A DNA stretch of 64,000 nt from Bretschneidera sinensis (GCA_023935145.1 CM043698.1:39953501-40017500); one strand, 5' to 3'. Positions 22,020 to 32,230 are shown, counted from the stretch's first letter. The notes: generated by a model from the sequence alone, not told the origin. Program-made: numbers and translations.

Positions 22020-23276
22020 TCATGGTGCGGGAGAGTCCGAGCTGTCACGAAGAAGTTCCCTAATCTCAGCTAGGGAACCCTCGGTGTGCTCTCGATGTAA
22101 CTCGAAGTCATCCCGTAGGTGGTCTATGGAGGAGCTCAGCCTCTGATAATCGGACTGCATGGACTGAAAACCAGACTCCATCGTCATCTGAAGACTCGCG
22201 ATAGCTCGTAGGATGTCACCATATCCAGTCTGACCAGTACTCGAGTCACCAATGGGAGGTGCTCGGGTATCTGTCTCCATCTCAGCAGCCGTATCAGCAT
22301 CCTCACCACTGTCACTCGCATCCTCTCGAATCCTTAGGCGCTTTCCAGCCTTAGGATAGAGAAACCCTTCACGAACAGTACATCCCATCTTCTTTAGAGA
22401 TGAGATGTTGATGATATCCGTCAATCCGATATCCTGAGCCTCGGAGGCAGGCAAAGGTACCCGGAAGTGCTGGAGGATGAGTGTAATGAGCATCCCATAA
22501 GGAAGACACCCGGAGTCGTTTGCTTCACCGTTTATCATGTTGGCGAGCAGCAGAGGATATATATTGAAGTGGTGCCCAGATTTTAGGCACCAAATCAATA
22601 CCGTATCTATTTTAGATAGATACCCTCGACTCCCGAGTCTCGGGTGGATGGTCCAACTGACAATCAATTGAAACATTTTTGAGTCGAGGGGCAAGTCACT
22701 ACATGTGTGAAATGTAGTGGGTCTGTACACATAGTTAGGGTCGCCCCTGACTATCCGACAGGCCTCCTCAACTTCAAAGTTGTCTGGCCATCCATCCAGA
22801 CTCCATTGAACCCCCCTTATAGGGATTCTCAGAATGCTCATCAAGAGGTCAGTGTTGACCTCAAACTCCACACCGCTAACTCTGGTTCTGAATCTCAGAG
22901 CCAGAGGACTGGGTTTCACCAAGTTCGCATAGAACTGGTGAATCAGTCGCGGGTAATATTTTTCATGAATACTGACCAGTGGGGTCAGATTTATTGCCTC
23001 AAAGGCTGGAAGAATATCGAAATTACCATGACGAATGGAGTCGAAATCAACGACTCTACCCGTCATGATTTTCTTGTGACGGATTATAGAGTTATACCTC
23101 TTATGAGCCGCTGGGCTGAAAAACAGAGCCTGCTCCAACTCTGTTCTGGGCTCCTTGCTGGATGACCCTGCTACTCCCTTCCCTTTTGATTCCGAAGCCG
23201 AAGGTTTTGAAGATCTTGGCTTTTTGGGCGCATTAGGTCCACTTGTTGTGAGTTTTATACGGATTTTGTCACTCAT
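22020..23276 (-). CDS. Sir-1 third ORF, plant-transposon-type protein of unknown function
   Basis: It encodes 418 residues from a clean ATG, with its own start, 707 bp after pol. The N-terminus (about 1-50) is rich in K, S and P. The middle (about 60-300) has conserved-looking blocks such as FYANLVKPSP, IPIRGVQWSLDGW and LPYGMLITLILQHFRVPL, like proteins annotated as 'putative plant transposon protein' and found 3' of pol in Sireviruses. About 300-350 is acidic, and about 355-410 has a heptad-like pattern suggesting a coiled coil. I see no signal peptide and no convincing membrane helix, so an envelope role is not supported. The open frame in a young element suggests it is still under use. 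Function unknown. Confidence 0.8.
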   Translation of the reverse strand: MSDKIRIKLTTSGPNAPKKPRSSKPSASESKGKGVAGSSSKEPRTELEQALFFSPAAHKRYNSIIRHKKIMTGRVVDFDSIRHGNFDILPAFEAINLTPLVSIHEKYYPRLIHQFYANLVKPSPLALRFRTRVSGVEFEVNTDLLMSILRIPIRGVQWSLDGWPDNFEVEEACRIVRGDPNYVYRPTTFHTCSDLPLDSKMFQLIVSWTIHPRLGSRGYLSKIDTVLIWCLKSGHHFNIYPLLLANMINGEANDSGCLPYGMLITLILQHFRVPLPASEAQDIGLTDIINISSLKKMGCTVREGFLYPKAGKRLRIREDASDSGEDADTAAEMETDTRAPPIGDSSTGQTGYGDILRAIASLQMTMESGFQSMQSDYQRLSSSIDHLRDDFELHREHTEGSLAEIRELLRDSSDSPAP

Positions 23277-23983
23277 TTTTAAGAAATTTGAAGTTTTTGG
23301 AAAAAGGAAATTTGGTAAAAATGAGAGATTTTAACCGTAGAAAGTTAAAAATCTCTTTAGGAATGAGTAGATCGGTGTGTTTAGAAGGGATTTGGATGAT
23401 TTTTAGATCAAAAAGATGAATTTTTCTAGAGAGAGAAAGCTTGGGTTCTTTGAAAATGGCGTAAAGAGGGCGAAAATGAACAGTCCCTTTTATAAAATCG
23501 CGATACCAGTCGACTGGGTAAACTTACCAGTCGACTGGGCCCTTTTGTAAAGATGAACAGTTTCTCTTACCAGTCGACTGGGTAAACGTACCAGTCGACT
23601 GGATCAACTGACAGTGAGATACCAGTCTACTGGGCTATTGTTACCAGTCGACTGGGGGTTCAAAACAAATGAAAAAATTTGGCTCCAAGCATGATTTGAT
23701 TTTATAGACGACTGGAGAAGACTTACCAGTCGTCTGGGGTTTTTGGCAGAGAGTTACCAGTCGACTGGGTCAAAATTACCAGTCGACTGGAAAAACAGGC
23801 AGAGACTTACCAGTCGACTGGAGAAAATTTACCAGTCGACTGGATCCTGAGTAAAATTTCCAGTCCTGAATTTTTAGCACGATTTTGTTTATCTATGACA
23901 TTTTTGAGTGAAGGGAATAATTAAACATGGATTAATACTCTATCACTCAATGTCAAACATGCAAATGATGAAATGAGATGCAA
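23277..23983 (-). other. Sir-1 spacer between pol and third ORF with palindrome array
   Basis: This is non-coding. Positions 23516-23843 hold twelve sites related to CCAGTCGACTGG, nine perfect by hand count; degenerate ones include CCAGTCTACTGG and CCAGTCGTCTGG. The array ends 240 bp upstream of the third ORF's start, so it may be a second promoter region for that ORF; this is inference. A minus-strand TATA-like tttataaaa is near 23489. Confidence 0.75.
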
Positions 23984-26900
23984 TCAAACATTCAATTTAT
24001 CAAAATCAAGCAATCCCATCAACTTTCTTATTTTGCAAAAACTAGCTTCACTTAAGGGTTTTGTAAGAATATCAGCTATTTGATCTTCTGAAGGTATAAA
24101 TTCTAATCTTATATCACCTTTTTGAGCATGGTCTCTTAAGAAATGATGTCTAATCTCTATATGCTTGGTTCTAGAGTGCTGAATAGGATTTTTGGTTAGG
24201 TTGATGGCACTAGTATTATCACAAAATATAGGAATATTTTTGAGACTCATGCCATAGTCTTCTAGTTGTTGTTTCATCCATAATACTTGGGCACAACAAC
24301 TGCCAGCTGCTACATATTCCGCCTCAGCGGTTGATAGTGCAACTGAATTCTGTTTCTTGGAGAACCAAGAAGTTAACATAGCACCTAAGAATTGGCATGT
24401 TCCACTTGTGCTTTTTCTATCTAACCTACATCCAGCAAAATCAGCATCCGAATATCCTACTAGCTCAAAAGATGATTCTCTAGAATACCATAATCCTATG
24501 GTCTGGGTCCCTTGTAGATATCTAAGGATTCTTTTTACTGCAACTACATGTGATTCCTTAGGATTAGATTGAAATCTAGCGCACATGCATACACTGAACA
24601 TTATATCAGGTCTACTTGCAGTCAAGTACAGTAAAGCACCTATCATGCTTCTATAATATTTAGAATCTACAGTTTTACCTCCTTCATCAAGATCAAGTTT
24701 GGTGGTTGTGCTCATAGGCGTTCCAATTGGCTTTGAGCTTTCCATCCCGAACCTCTTTAGTAGATCTTTGATGTACTTTTGTTGATTGATGAAGATACCT
24801 CCTTTTAGTTGCTTGATTTGCAGTCCAAGGAAGTAGGTAAGTTCTCCCATCATGCTCATTTCAAATTCACCTTGCATGCACTTTGCAAACTCTTGACACA
24901 TAGATTCATTAGTAGCACCAAATATAATATCATCAACATATATTTGAACTATCAAAGTGTCATTTTTGTGAGTTTTTGTGAAGAGAGTTGTATCTATTTT
25001 TCCTCTTACAAAATCATTATCAATCAAAAATTTGCTTAGTCTTTCGTACCATGCCCTTGGAGCTTGCTTCAGCCCATATAAAGCCTTAGAAAGCTTGTAG
25101 ACATGATTTGGAAGACTAGGATTTTCAAAACCAAGAGGTTGTTCAACATAAACCTCTTCTTCTATAAAGCCATTTAAAAAGGCACTTTTCACATCCATTT
25201 GAAATAGCTTGAATTTATTAAAGCATGCAAAGGCTAATAACATTCGAATAGCTTCTAATCTAGCTACGGGAGCATAGGTTTCATCAAAATCTATTCCTTC
25301 CTCTTGATTATATCCCTTAGCAACTAGCCTAGCCTTATTTCTAGTTACTATACCATTTTCATCCATTTTATTTCTATATACCCATTTAGTTCCAATAATT
25401 GAATGATCTTTAGGTCTTGGAACTAGTTCCCAAACATTGTTTCTCTCAAATTGATTTATCTCTTCCTGCATTGCAATTATCCAATCATTATCTTTTTCAG
25501 CTTCTATAAATGTCTTAGGTTCTACTTGAGACAAATAAGCTACAAAATTGCAAATATTTCTAATGGAAGAACGAGTTCTTACCCCTTGTGAAGGATCACC
25601 AATTACTTGATCAATTGGATGATGATTTACATACCTCCAATCCTTGGGTAGATTTTCCTCTTGTTGACTTGAGGATGGTTGGTCCAAATTTGGAGTTGCC
25701 ATCCCTTCATTTGTTTGAGAAGAACTCACTTTTGGGTCAACAATGGGAGTAGAAGTTTCCATTCTTGGAATAAAATCTGCATCATCTTTAAAGGAAACTT
25801 CTCCACTACTCATTGGGTTAGATTCATCAATAGTTACATGCACAGATTCTTCTACTACTAGAGTTCTCTTATTGAAAACTCTATAAGCCTTACTAGTAGT
25901 AGAATATCCTAAAAATATCCCTTCATCGGTCTTGGAATCAAATTTACCCAAGTTAGTTTTATTGTTATTTAAGATGAAGCACTTACTACCAAAGGCACGA
26001 AAATAGGAAATATTGGGCTTTCTCCCTTTCCATAGTTCATAAGGAGTTTTATCAAGCAGGGGCCTTATCAAAATTCTATTTAAAATATAGCAAGAAGTAT
26101 TCACGGCTTCAGCCCAAAAATATTTTGGTAAATTATTTTCACAAAGCATTGTTCTTGAAAATTCTTCTAGAACTCTATTTTTCCTCTCAACAACTCCATT
26201 TTGTTGAGGAGTTCTAGGAGCTGAAAAGTTGTGATTAATTCCATTTTCATCACAAAATTTTGAAAAGCTTTGATTTTCAAATTCTTTGCCATGATCACTT
26301 CTTATGCTTGAAATACAAATTCCTTTTTCATTTTGTACCTTTTTGCAAAACTTTTCAAATCCTTTGAAAGCTTCATCCTTATAAGCAATAAAAATAACAA
26401 AGGTATATCTTGAATAGTCATCAACAATAACAAGAGCATATTGATGGCCACCTAGACTAATGGTACTAATTGGACCAAATAAGTCCATATGCAAAAGTTC
26501 CAAAGGTCTAGTAGTTGAGACAACATTTTTTGCTTTGAAAGATATCCTTGATTGTTTTCCCATTTGACAAGCATTGCAAATTTTATTTTTCTCAAAATTG
26601 ATTTTAGGAAGACCAATAACTAAATCTTTTCTTGAAACAATTTTTAGCAAGTTCATATTTACATGACCAAGCCTTCTATGCCATAGCCATTGATTTTCAC
26701 TAAAAGCAGGAAAACATTTTTCATTATTGGAATGTAAGGATTTCAAATCAACTATATAGACATTTTCATGTCTATGGCCAATGAATTTGATCTTGTTGCT
26801 CTTGATGTCTATAACTAGACAATGAGAGGTCTCAAATGTGACTTTATATCCTTTGTCACATAATTGACTAATGCTAAGTAAATTTGGCTTTAAGCCTTGT

Positions 26901-27106
26901 ACTAGCAATACATTATCTAAAGTTGAGAAATCATTACCGACTTTTCCATGCCCGATGATCTTTATTTTAGTATTGTCTCCAATGGTCACAAGTCCACCAT
27001 CTCTTAGAGTTAGCTCCTTGAATACGCTTTTATCACCGGTCATATGCTTCGAGCAACCGCTATCAAGGTACCAACAGTTACCTTTCTCCTTGGTATGAAG
27101 GCAAAT
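23984..27106 (-). CDS. Sir-1 pol: protease, integrase, reverse transcriptase, RNase H
   Basis: This is the copia order. The frame is the same as gag and is separated from it only by the UAG at 27107-27109. The protease motif [11 protein letters not shown] lies before the first ATG (27043), so starting at that ATG would lose the catalytic Asp; translation through the UAG is likely. Numbering from that Met: integrase finger H122, H127, C156, C159; triad D187, D250, E286 (35 residues between the last two); RT about 540-785 with YVDD at 702-705; RNase H D866, E907, D942. It ends LLDFDKLNV with TGA. Length and all catalytic residues look complete. Confidence 0.93.
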   Translation of the reverse strand: MCLHTKEKGNCWYLDSGCSKHMTGDKSVFKELTLRDGGLVTIGDNTKIKIIGHGKVGNDFSTLDNVLLVQGLKPNLLSISQLCDKGYKVTFETSHCLVIDIKSNKIKFIGHRHENVYIVDLKSLHSNNEKCFPAFSENQWLWHRRLGHVNMNLLKIVSRKDLVIGLPKINFEKNKICNACQMGKQSRISFKAKNVVSTTRPLELLHMDLFGPISTISLGGHQYALVIVDDYSRYTFVIFIAYKDEAFKGFEKFCKKVQNEKGICISSIRSDHGKEFENQSFSKFCDENGINHNFSAPRTPQQNGVVERKNRVLEEFSRTMLCENNLPKYFWAEAVNTSCYILNRILIRPLLDKTPYELWKGRKPNISYFRAFGSKCFILNNNKTNLGKFDSKTDEGIFLGYSTTSKAYRVFNKRTLVVEESVHVTIDESNPMSSGEVSFKDDADFIPRMETSTPIVDPKVSSSQTNEGMATPNLDQPSSSQQEENLPKDWRYVNHHPIDQVIGDPSQGVRTRSSIRNICNFVAYLSQVEPKTFIEAEKDNDWIIAMQEEINQFERNNVWELVPRPKDHSIIGTKWVYRNKMDENGIVTRNKARLVAKGYNQEEGIDFDETYAPVARLEAIRMLLAFACFNKFKLFQMDVKSAFLNGFIEEEVYVEQPLGFENPSLPNHVYKLSKALYGLKQAPRAWYERLSKFLIDNDFVRGKIDTTLFTKTHKNDTLIVQIYVDDIIFGATNESMCQEFAKCMQGEFEMSMMGELTYFLGLQIKQLKGGIFINQQKYIKDLLKRFGMESSKPIGTPMSTTTKLDLDEGGKTVDSKYYRSMIGALLYLTASRPDIMFSVCMCARFQSNPKESHVVAVKRILRYLQGTQTIGLWYSRESSFELVGYSDADFAGCRLDRKSTSGTCQFLGAMLTSWFSKKQNSVALSTAEAEYVAAGSCCAQVLWMKQQLEDYGMSLKNIPIFCDNTSAINLTKNPIQHSRTKHIEIRHHFLRDHAQKGDIRLEFIPSEDQIADILTKPLSEASFCKIRKLMGLLDFDKLNV

Positions 27107-29161
27107 CTACATCACACAAGGATATACGATAGCATTTTTAGGTACCCAAAATTTCTTGGGTCCTTTGGGGTTAGTTCTTGAAAATACGGTTCCTTTTGGG
27201 ACCCATACTTTCTTAACAATATATGGTGCTCTATGAACATGTTGATGATGCACATACCTAGCATTATAGTCATAGTAATTTCTAGGAAATTTTACATGTG
27301 CATTCCTATAATCCTTAGGATGATAGTTCCTAGGATACATGATTCTACGGTAAGGGGTATGAAAATGCATGTCATTTCCAGAAAATGAACGATGATGCAT
27401 TCTAGGATACATGCTAGTATATGTATGCAAGTTATTTCTAGAATAGCCATGATGGTGATTCCTAGGATGAGCAGAATGCATTCTTTGATTATACACATTG
27501 TTCCTAGAATGAGCATGATGATTATTTCTAGGATGTGTATGAGCATTTCTAGAATGAGCATACAAATAAGCATGAGTATTTTTAGGATGCTTCAATTTAG
27601 TATGATCATTTAAGTTTCTAGAGTTCCTCGGATTTATTAAGGGAGTGCTTTTAACAAGGTTAGGAGCTTTCGAAGTAGAAGCTCCATCTACACAAGAGGC
27701 TTTCATGAATAAGCTCTCTTTTGTTTTTTGTTTTCCCAATGGAGAATATCCTACACCAGATTTTCCTCCACTTAATCTTTGGGAAGAAAGCACTTCATCA
27801 AGTTTTTCTTTACCAAGCATAAGTCTAGATACAGTGCTGTTTAATTCAGAAATTTTATTTTTCAAATTCTCATTTTCATCTTTAAGAAAATCTTGAGACG
27901 AATTATACAGTAAAGATGATAATTTTTCTTTTTCTTCTCTAAGAACTATCATTTCCTTAGAAAGAGATGATACTTCTTTCTTAAGAACAGAATTTCTAGA
28001 ATCAAATTTCTTTAATTCTTCATGCATTTCATTTATGACTTCTAGTAATTCTTCACTACTAGTAACAATATTATTTTTTGAAGAGGGAGAAGATGTTACC
28101 TCACTTTCATCATCGATTGCCATTAAACAGAGGTTGGCAATCTCTTCGTATCCAATTTCTTTGTCTGATGACTCATCTTCTTCGTCATCGCTCCAGGTAG
28201 TTGCTACCATAGCTTTCTTCTTGAAGCCCTTGTATGGTTTGCTTGAAACTGGACAGTCAGCTTTTATATGTCCTGGCTTCTTGCAGCCATAGCACATAAG
28301 TGGTTCCCTTTTTGAGGTGGGATCCTTTGAGTAAGGTTTCTTGCTTTTCTTCAAGAACCTATGGAATCGTCTGGTGATTAAAGCCATTTCACCATCCTCT
28401 TCACTGCTCTCTGCTTCTTGTTCTAATTCCTTTTCTTTGTTGCTCGTAGAAGCTTTGAGAGCAATTTGCTTCTTCTTCTTCTCATCATCATTGACGATGG
28501 GAGTCATTTCTTCCATCTCGTATGTCAATAATGACCCAAGCAGCGTCTCAACATCAAGCTTGTCAAGATTTTTGGCCTCTTGAATGGCTGTCCTCTTTGG
28601 TTTCCATTCTGGAGGTAGAGATCTTAAGATTTTTCTGGTTAGTTCAACTTCCTCAATATTCTTGCCAAGCAATTTTAAACTATTTATAATAGTAGTAAAT
28701 CGTGAGTGCATTTCAGAAATGGTTTCATTAGGAGACATCTTAAAAGATTCATATTCAGAAATTAGCATGTAAATTTTAGACTTTTTTACTTCACTTGTTC
28801 CTTCATATGTGACTTGCAATTTGTCCCATATTTCTTTAGCAGAAACGCATGCAGATATTTTGTTATATTCAGAAATATCTAAAGCACAATGTAGCATGCT
28901 TGTTGCTCTGCTATTGAGAGACATTGTTCTACAATCCTCGTCAGTAAACTCAGTTTTGAGTTTAGGCATTGTATGAAGAGTCTCTCCAATAACTATTTCT
29001 TTTGAGGGAATTTTAGGTCCCTCTTCTATAATTCTCCATAGATTGTAATCTTGTCCTTCGACGAAGATTTTCATTCTATTTTTCCAGTAGTTATAATTTG
29101 ATCCATTGAACAATGGAGGTCTAGTATAAGAGTGTCCCTCAGAGTAGCTATTTGCTGCCAT
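27107..29161 (-). CDS. Sir-1 gag, large Sirevirus-type capsid protein
   Basis: It encodes 684 residues from the first ATG after the primer site. The N-terminal half (about 15-250) is the copia gag core (FNGSNYNYWKNRM, then SLPPEWKPKR). A CCHC zinc knuckle CYGCKKPGHIKADC is at 290-303. About 370-456 is strongly charged with heptads, a probable coiled coil. About 510-645 is a tail of repeated [HYF][SP][RK]N units very rich in His, Asn and Arg. The last part has two WVPK blocks. It ends in UAG at 27107, with pol following in the same frame. It would form the particle and bind RNA. Confidence 0.93.
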   Translation of the reverse strand: MAANSYSEGHSYTRPPLFNGSNYNYWKNRMKIFVEGQDYNLWRIIEEGPKIPSKEIVIGETLHTMPKLKTEFTDEDCRTMSLNSRATSMLHCALDISEYNKISACVSAKEIWDKLQVTYEGTSEVKKSKIYMLISEYESFKMSPNETISEMHSRFTTIINSLKLLGKNIEEVELTRKILRSLPPEWKPKRTAIQEAKNLDKLDVETLLGSLLTYEMEEMTPIVNDDEKKKKQIALKASTSNKEKELEQEAESSEEDGEMALITRRFHRFLKKSKKPYSKDPTSKREPLMCYGCKKPGHIKADCPVSSKPYKGFKKKAMVATTWSDDEEDESSDKEIGYEEIANLCLMAIDDESEVTSSPSSKNNIVTSSEELLEVINEMHEELKKFDSRNSVLKKEVSSLSKEMIVLREEKEKLSSLLYNSSQDFLKDENENLKNKISELNSTVSRLMLGKEKLDEVLSSQRLSGGKSGVGYSPLGKQKTKESLFMKASCVDGASTSKAPNLVKSTPLINPRNSRNLNDHTKLKHPKNTHAYLYAHSRNAHTHPRNNHHAHSRNNVYNQRMHSAHPRNHHHGYSRNNLHTYTSMYPRMHHRSFSGNDMHFHTPYRRIMYPRNYHPKDYRNAHVKFPRNYYDYNARYVHHQHVHRAPYIVKKVWVPKGTVFSRTNPKGPKKFWVPKNAIVYPCVM

Positions 29162-29202
29162 TGGATCAACTCTAGGAATTTAAGCCTTATAAAGAGAACT
29201 AG

Positions 29203-29214
29203 GCTCTGATACCA
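29203..29214 (-). other. Sir-1 primer binding site, initiator tRNA-Met
   Basis: The minus strand reads TGGTATCAGAGC, a perfect match to the usual initiator tRNA-Met site, two bases inside the 5' LTR boundary at 29217. Confidence 0.95.
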
Positions 29215-29216
29215 AT

Positions 29217-30467
29217 TGTAGCTCGAGGTTTCAACCCAAGAGGGGGGGTGAATTGGGTTTTTAAAAACTTTTGCGGAATTTATACAAGTTTATAAAAACT
29301 GATAAGCAACAAATAATTGATATAAGTAGAAAGCTGTAAATAAAGAGTTTAAGGAAGGAGGATGCAAACACAGTTATAGTGGTTCGGCAATATCGGATTC
29401 GTTCCGACCCTACGTCCACTCTCTTCAAGGAACTCCTTGAAGTAATCCACTAAGAAAACTTAGTCGCACAACTTAGCCGGGTGTTGCACAAACCGTACAC
29501 AAGCAATTTACAGGAATTGCTTAAACCGAAAAATCCCCTTCCTTTCGGAAGTTTCCCCTTCCTCTCGGAAGTAATCCCTTTACAAAGATGGTGTAAAGTA
29601 AAAGGTAGAGAGACAACAAATGAAAGCTTATTACAACAGAAATGTCTCTCTTTCAAAGTAAAGCTTGAAGAAATGGCTCAATAAGATTATTTCAAAGCTT
29701 TTTGTGTTTCAAGAGTATAAAAACTTGATTATATGAGATCAACTCTTTTTGAATATGTGCTGCATCTTATTGAATGCTTTGCTGAGTGGGTTTATATAGC
29801 AATCAATTAATATGGCCGTTTTGGACTTTAATTTGAAAAAGATTTACTTTAAAACGTTCAGATTTGGAGTCCAACGGTCATATTTTTGAACTACCAGTCG
29901 ACTGGGTCGAGATACCAGTCGACTGGGTTCACTTGAAAAATATACGTTTTCAGACCTTCTGGGTATCCAGTCGACTGGTATATATCATCCAGTCGACTGG
30001 GGACTTTCTGTCCATTGTGCCAGTCGACTGGGTTGATTCATCCAGTCGACTGGGAAATTACTGGTCAAAGTACCAGTCGACTGGGTTAATTCATCCAGTC
30101 GACTGGGTACCTTCTGACCCATATACCAGTCGACTGGTATATGTACCCAGTCGACTGGGTTGTCTTCCAACCCAGTTTTTCTTCTGTTTTTCATTTAAAA
30201 ACATTTTAAAATTAATGGTTTTAGATAAACCATTTGTGTTTGAGCCATTGAACAAGCTAATACAATGTATGAGTGAGACTTACATTGGTTCTAAACCTTA
30301 AGACCTATACTAGATCTTCAGTCTTCACTTGATACTTGATTTGGTTCGAGTTTTTGCACTTTGTTCCTTGGTTGAATGTGTTTGATCCTTAATACAACTT
30401 AGTTTAAACATGTTAGTTAAATAACAGTTGTGTTTTGCCATCATTAAAATACGGGCGAGGGTCAACA
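29217..30467 (-). repeat. Sir-1 5' LTR
   Basis: This is 1251 bp, a near-perfect copy of 20081-21331. Transcription would run leftward from the TATA box at about 29791-29799 through the primer site into gag. Confidence 0.95.
29894..30158 (-). promoter_or_regulatory. CCAGTCGACTGG palindrome array in the Sir-1 5' LTR
   Basis: Ten perfect copies of the 12-bp palindrome, at the same spacing as in the 3' LTR. The 24-bp extended palindrome is at 30120-30143. It lies about 95-360 bp upstream of the TATA box, the position of an enhancer. Confidence 0.85.
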
Positions 30468-30801
30468 GGTTTAATTGGGATATTCTTTGTTTTTTGTCTT
30501 ATAGTTGGATTCATGGAATTTTTTGATAGGCTATCTTTAGAACATTGAGTTATATGCTTAACTTTGGCGGGGTGGATTCAGAAACCTTATTGTGTTTTTA
30601 TTAGTTTTTAAAATCAATTTAGTTTAGTTTTTATTTATTTTGTAACATATAATTCAAAAACTCAGAACTGGGTTAAGATAAGATTAGTTTAGATAAAATT
30701 ATATTTTCATAACACAGTTCCCTGTAGATTCGACCTCGCACTTACACAACGCTATACTGCAAACGGCTCGTGCGCTTACGAGTAATTTAAAACTCACAAC
30801 A
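30468..30801 (+). repeat. Ath-1 3' LTR, second part
   Basis: It starts with the second TSD copy (ggttt) and continues the LTR to ..CTCACAACA at 30801. It aligns with 4547-4875, including the terminal stem-loop. Confidence 0.93.
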
Positions 30802-30806
30802 CCTGT

Positions 30807-31335
30807 AATATCCGAAAATGGCATAACAGTTGATCCACAAAAGGTAGAGATAATGCTAAGTTGGGAGAAACCAACTAATGTAACAGGTTCCCTACTCATG
30901 ACTTAGAGTTGGCTGCTATAGTCTTTACTTTAAATATTGGAGACATCATCTGTATGGAGCCACTTGTGAGATAGTCATGGGTTATAAAAGTTGGACATAC
31001 CTATCCCGAGGGAGTTGAATTGGAGGCAAGATGGTAGATGAAGTTGATTAGTAACGATGATTATACAATTCACTATCATCTAGAAAATGCGAAAGTGATA
31101 GTTGATACATTGAGTAGAAAGTCTACAAGAAAGTAAACTGCTAGTGGGAGCCCTGATGTGAAATTGATGAAGGATTTAGAGAAATGAGAATAAAGTTGAA
31201 TATCAGTGGTAGAGGACCATGGATAAAGAATATAGTTGTACAACCATTTATAGTAAAATGCTTTAGAGATGCAAGGTAGAGATAAAGAGATAGAAAAGCT
31301 TAAGCATTGAGTGCTTACTAGAAAGCATTTTGAGT
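30807..31335 (+). pseudogene. Tek-1 RT end and RNase H remnant
   Basis: After the TSD the frame goes on with ISENGITVDPQKVE-like residues, the block that follows the RT catalytic site in chromoviruses. ELAAIVFTLNI and then, in another frame, DDYTIHYHLENAKV and VDTLSRKS mark RNase H and its end. Most of the RT thumb and RNase H start is deleted. Many stops. Confidence 0.75.
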
Positions 31336-32230
31336 TCAAAATTTGGAATTAGGGTATTTTAGTATTGGAATATTGGAGTTGTGTTCCCAATAATGCAAAG
31401 TTGAGGAAAGAGAGAATGAGAAAGGCACATAAGGATGTAGATTCGATGCAACCAAGTAATAATATGATGTATAGAGAATTAAGACAAAATTTCTGGTGGT
31501 TAAGATGGAAGAAGGGTGTAGTGGAGATTGTAAGGTTGTATGGAGTACTATTGAGAATAATGTCATATAGAGATGCTAGAGTTACATCTTGGTTTTGGAG
31601 AGACTTTCAAAAAGCCACGGGTATGCAGTTACAATTTAATATTGCTTTTCATCCTCAATGGATGAGTAGAAGGTGAAGAACTTCAGTATGTTGGAAAGAA
31701 GTGAAAGAGAGAAATATATTTGGTCCATCAATTTCTGAGTTAACAACTAAGAGGATCAAATTGGTTATAGAGAACTATAAAGTTGTACAAAGTAGACCTC
31801 TTGAGTTTCCAGAAGGTGATGGGGTGTATTGAAAAATATCTCAATGAAAAGGTGTATTGAGATTTAAGCAAGAAAAAAAAACTGAATCAGAAGTAAGTGG
31901 GACCTTATAAGGTTGTTGAGAAAGTTGGAATAGTCACGAATAGACTGGATTTGCCTCTAGAATTAAAACATTTATATAATGTATTTCATGTTTCACTTTT
32001 AAGAAAGTGTTTACATGATATTTCGAGTTAAACTATAGAAATTCAAAAAGACTATGCTTATACACAAGTACCAGTGAGAATTTTAGACAAAAAAGCAAGT
32101 CATGTGTAATAGAATAATTTCACTAGTTTAAAGTTCGGTGGCGGAATAAGGATGTTGAAGAGATTTTGTGAAAGTGTAGGACAAGTATGAAGAAGTATTA
32201 TTTATATTTGTTTCTGGAGTAAGGTAAAGA
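31336..32230 (+). pseudogene. Tek-1 integrase remnant with chromodomain-like tail
   Basis: NNMMYRELRQNFWW (near 31459) is the zinc-binding region. It is fused directly to IMSYRDARVTSWFW and FHPQWMSRR, so the part with the first catalytic Asp is deleted. A frame-shifted C-terminal part reads VGPYKVVEKVG and NVFHVSLLRK. VPVRILDKKASHV (near 32070) starts a chromodomain-like module, the basis for calling this a Tekay-type chromovirus. Confidence 0.78.

Larger units (their letters stand above)
20081..30467 (-). mobile_element. Sir-1: young Sirevirus-type Ty1/copia element
   Basis: This is 10387 bp on the minus strand, flanked by a perfect TSD, ggttt (20076-20080 and 30468-30472). The LTRs (29217-30467 and 20081-21331) are both 1251 bp and differ at one base in my comparison (20761 a, 29897 g). 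Order on the minus strand: 5' LTR, initiator tRNA-Met primer site, gag, in-frame UAG, pol in copia order (protease, integrase, RT, RNase H), spacer with palindromes, third ORF, repeated polypurine tracts, 3' LTR. Large gag, a third ORF and multiple polypurine tracts are Sirevirus traits. It is the youngest and best preserved element here. Confidence 0.95.
3662..30801 (+). mobile_element. Ath-1: Athila-like Ty3/gypsy element, full length but disabled, with two nested insertions
   Basis: The element starts TGATGAG and ends CACAACA and is flanked by a perfect 5-bp TSD, cctgt (3657-3661 and 30802-30806). The LTRs are 3662-4875 and 19178-20080 plus 30468-30801. The primer site is tRNA-Asp type. 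Gag, protease, RT, RNase H and integrase are all recognisable on the plus strand. Ath-2 sits in its RT and Sir-1 in its 3' LTR. Most of its coding damage is nonsense changes of the C-to-T kind. The gag and pol style (LLPLFHGLDLENPY; FMDDFSVFG) is that of the Athila-like branch without a chromodomain. Confidence 0.93.

Noticed and set aside
22707..23165. 152-residue plus-strand frame
   Set aside because: It is antisense to the third ORF of Sir-1, which has clear domain structure and family resemblance; the plus frame has none.
22020..23276. Envelope gene
   Set aside because: Third ORFs of Sireviruses are sometimes called envelope-like, but I see no signal peptide, no membrane segment and no cleavage site here.
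23516..23843. CRISPR-like repeat array
   Set aside because: Repeats are 12-bp palindromes with short uneven spacers inside a plant retrotransposon; there are no cas genes and no bacterial context.
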